A DNA stretch of 64,000 nt, taken from NCBI RefSeq assembly GCF_006385875.1, contig NZ_VFSU01000032.1, positions 62,001 to 126,000 on the forward strand, in the 5' to 3' direction. Below, one piece after another: positions 62,027 through 64,000 of the stretch; position 1 is the first letter of the stretch, and each line of letters opens with the position of its first letter. The notes under the pieces were generated by a model. That model did not search any database and was not told the DNA's origin. It saw nothing but the letters and a program-made list of their open reading frames with translations. Both the position numbers and the translations under genes were made by a program. The stretch comes from Sandaracinobacter neustonicus. GTDB lineage: Bacteria; Pseudomonadota; Alphaproteobacteria; Sphingomonadales; Sphingomonadaceae.

Positions 62027-64000
62027 GCGTCCATCTCCGCCACGACATCGTCGCAGCGTTCGCACAGGTCCGTTTCCGGGCGAACATCCGGCAGGTGCCG
62101 CCAGCAGCGGGCGCAGCGGGCTTCGGTGCTGGCGACGGCTGAGACGGCGGGTTCGCCGTCGGCGGCGACGGCGTCCACATGGGAGACGATGCAGAGTTCG
62201 GCGAAGTTCACCGATTGCAGCAGAGCCACGTCCGCGGCGGGGGCGTGCACGGCGACGGCGACTTCGTTGGACGACCCCACGACTTTCTCGCGCCGCATCG
62301 GTTCGATGGCCTGCGTGACGAGCGCGCGAAGGTCGCGCAGGCGCTCGAACTTCGCCTCCAGCGCGTCGTCGCGCCAGTCGGCGGGGATTTGGGCGTAGGT
62401 GCCATGGTGCACGGAGGTGCCGTCGCCGTGGCGATGCTCATGCGCTTCCTCTGTGGTGAACACCAGCACGGGGGCTAGCCAGTGGTTCAGCGCTTCGAAC
62501 AGGGTTGCCAGCACGGTGCGATAGGCGCGGCGCTTGGGCGCGAAGGCGGCGTCGCAATAGAGGCTGTCTTTGCGGACATCGAAGAAGAAGGCCGACAGAT
62601 CCACGTTCACGAAGCTGAAGATCGCCGCCATCATCCGCGCATAGCCATGGGAATCCAGCGCCACGCGGATTTCCGCATCCAGCGCCGCAAGGCGGGAGAG
62701 GATATAGCGCTCCAGCTCCGGCATCTCGGCCACCGGCAGCGCTTCTTCGGCGGTGTAGCCTTGCAGCGCGCCCAGCAGATAACGCAGCGTATTCCGCAGC
62801 TTGCGGTAATTGTCGACGCTGGTCTGCATGGAGAGCTTGCCGAAGCGCTGATCTTCCGAGGTATCGGTGGAGGCGACCCAGAGGCGCAGCACATCCACCC
62901 CGGATTCGCCGATGATCTTCTGCGGATCGACCACATTGCCCAGCGACTTGGACATTTTGCGGCCCTTGTCGTCCAGCGTGAAGCCGTGCGTCAGCACGCC
63001 CTTGTAGGGCGCCCTTCCCCGCGTGCCGCAGGATTCGAGCAGGGAGGACTGGAACCAGCCCCGGTGCTGGTCCGAGCCTTCCAGATAGAGGTCGGCCTGT
63101 TCGGCATGCAGCCGCGCTTCCGTCACGAAGGCGTGGGTGGAGCCGCTGTCGAACCAGACATCGAGGATGTCCGTCACCTGCTCATAATCCTCGGCGTTAT
63201 AGGCGTTGCCGAGGAACTCCTGCGGGTCGCGCGTCCACCATGCGTCCGCGCCGTCGGTTTCGAAGGCGGCCTTGATCCGGGCGTTCACCTCTGCGTCGAC
63301 CAGATAGTCGCCCGTGCCCTTTTTCACGAACAGGGTGATGGGCACGCCCCATGCGCGCTGGCGGCTGAGCACCCAGTCCGGGCGGCCCTCCACCATGGCG
63401 CGGATGCGGTTTTCGCCTTGCGCGGGGAACCAGCGGGTGTCGCCGATCGCCGTCAGCGCCCGGCCGCGCAGGGTGGTGCCGTCGCCAAGGTCGCGGTCCA
63501 TCGCCACGAACCATTGCGGCGTGCAGCGGTAGATCAGCTTCGCCTTGGAGCGCCACGAGTGCGGGTAGCTGTGCTTGTAATCGGCGGAGGCCGCCAGCAG
63601 GCCGCCTGCCTCTTTCAAGGCCGTGCAGACGGGGCCGTCGGGCGCGTTCACCTTATAGACGTGCATCCCGCCGACGACGGGCCAATCCGCCTGATAGGTG
63701 CCATCTGGCCCGACCACGAACTTCGGATCGATACCGTTCGTCTTGCACAGGTAGAAATCGTCCTCGCCATGATCGGGGGCCATGTGGACGAGGCCGGTGC
63801 CGGCATCGGTGGTGACGAAGTCGCCGGCCAGAAGCGGGCGGGGTTCGGCGAAGAAGCCGCCGAGCGCGTGCCATGGGTGGCGGGCGATGGCTCCAGCGAG
63901 CCCTCCACGGACTGCACCGAGACTCCAGTCAGCGTTGTCAGGGAGTGATGAGTCGAGGCGCTTCAAGAACACCACGCGCAAGTCTGACGCTATGATGAAG
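62023..64000 (-). CDS. ileS: Isoleucyl-tRNA synthetase IleS (partial, N-terminus outside)
   Basis: The visible 658 residues cover the end of the editing domain, the second half of the catalytic core and the C-terminus. Marks are GLVHMAPDHGEDDFYLCKTN (editing domain), DWVLSRQRAWGVPITLFVKK, TDILDVWFDSGSTHAFV, YLEGSDQHRGWFQSSLLESC, the KMSKS loop in DKGRKMSKSLGNVVDPQKII, and the C-terminal zinc-binding CARCWRHLPDV and CERCDDVV. The frame is open through the window edge at 64000, so the gene (with the HIGH motif) continues upstream. It leads the ileS-lspA-DUF3035 unit. Confidence 0.97.
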   Translation of the reverse strand, partial: FIIASDLRVVFLKRLDSSLPDNADWSLGAVRGGLAGAIARHPWHALGGFFAEPRPLLAGDFVTTDAGTGLVHMAPDHGEDDFYLCKTNGIDPKFVVGPDGTYQADWPVVGGMHVYKVNAPDGPVCTALKEAGGLLAASADYKHSYPHSWRSKAKLIYRCTPQWFVAMDRDLGDGTTLRGRALTAIGDTRWFPAQGENRIRAMVEGRPDWVLSRQRAWGVPITLFVKKGTGDYLVDAEVNARIKAAFETDGADAWWTRDPQEFLGNAYNAEDYEQVTDILDVWFDSGSTHAFVTEARLHAEQADLYLEGSDQHRGWFQSSLLESCGTRGRAPYKGVLTHGFTLDDKGRKMSKSLGNVVDPQKIIGESGVDVLRLWVASTDTSEDQRFGKLSMQTSVDNYRKLRNTLRYLLGALQGYTAEEALPVAEMPELERYILSRLAALDAEIRVALDSHGYARMMAAIFSFVNVDLSAFFFDVRKDSLYCDAAFAPKRRAYRTVLATLFEALNHWLAPVLVFTTEEAHEHRHGDGTSVHHGTYAQIPADWRDDALEAKFERLRDLRALVTQAIEPMRREKVVGSSNEVAVAVHAPAADVALLQSVNFAELCIVSHVDAVAADGEPAVSAVASTEARCARCWRHLPDVRPETDLCERCDDVVAEMDA

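Overview
The window is a dense chromosomal segment (high GC, short intergenic gaps, many 1-4 nt gene overlaps) from an alphaproteobacterium, most likely a member of the Sphingomonadales. The basis is the combination of a PEPxxWA-type C-terminal sorting signal protein, an alphaproteobacterial type ubiquinone and LPS gene set, a split methionine synthase behind an ArsR-methyltransferase fusion, and intergenic palindromes with cttcgacaagctcagcctga-like arms that I associate with sphingomonads. No rRNA, tRNA, CRISPR array, prophage or complete insertion sequence was seen. Most of the window is core metabolism; accessory signals are confined to a few intergenic islands.

Layout. 0-6 kb: the end of thiC, a cupin, an unknown secreted protein, a DUF389 membrane protein, then clpX and clpP on the minus strand. 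6-9.6 kb: a small flagellar block (lytic transglycosylase, flhA, fliA-type sigma factor) ending at a strong terminator. 9.7-16.6 kb: a minus-strand fatty-acid beta-oxidation operon (MerR regulator, acyl-CoA dehydrogenase, thiolase, FadB-like multifunctional enzyme broken by one frameshift) followed by a nitronate monooxygenase. 17-27.5 kb: hisI, purF, short-chain dehydrogenases, a gene graveyard at 20.6-21.0 kb, an amidohydrolase/dehydrogenase pair, ilvA, bpt and ubiG. 27.5-31 kb: repeat island, then lptA, lptC and an RNase D gene, a NUDIX hydrolase and small proteins. 31-36.6 kb: a translationally coupled methionine/one-carbon operon (ArsR-methyltransferase, metF, and metH as two genes). 36.7-43.5 kb: mlaA, lipoproteins, an SDR, a CoxE-like VWA protein, DUF3597 and an Nramp-related transporter. 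43.4-47.8 kb: metX-metW, hisC-tyrA and recX. 48-54 kb: a stand-alone fatty acyl-AMP ligase, a dienelactone hydrolase, ubiA, pmbA and mrp. 54-64 kb: hflK-hflC-degP, a PEP-CTERM protein, a HerA-like ATPase (DUF853), and ileS-lspA-DUF3035 lipoprotein.

Functional links. Methionine supply is represented twice (metF/metH operon and metX-metW), ubiquinone synthesis twice (ubiG, ubiA), envelope quality control several times (clpXP, hflKC-degP, mlaA, lptAC, lspA). The most unusual non-coding feature is a family of tandem double hairpins, with different but self-complementary stems, lying just behind the stop codons of five genes; two of these sit inside a 318-bp modular repeat that recurs about 8 kb apart between convergent genes. 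Other points of note are the frameshifted fadB, fused fragments of a PEP-CTERM protein and a sterol desaturase, a candidate sigma-54 promoter in front of the flagellar block, a candidate SAH/methionine operator, and a MITE-like element at 37.9 kb.
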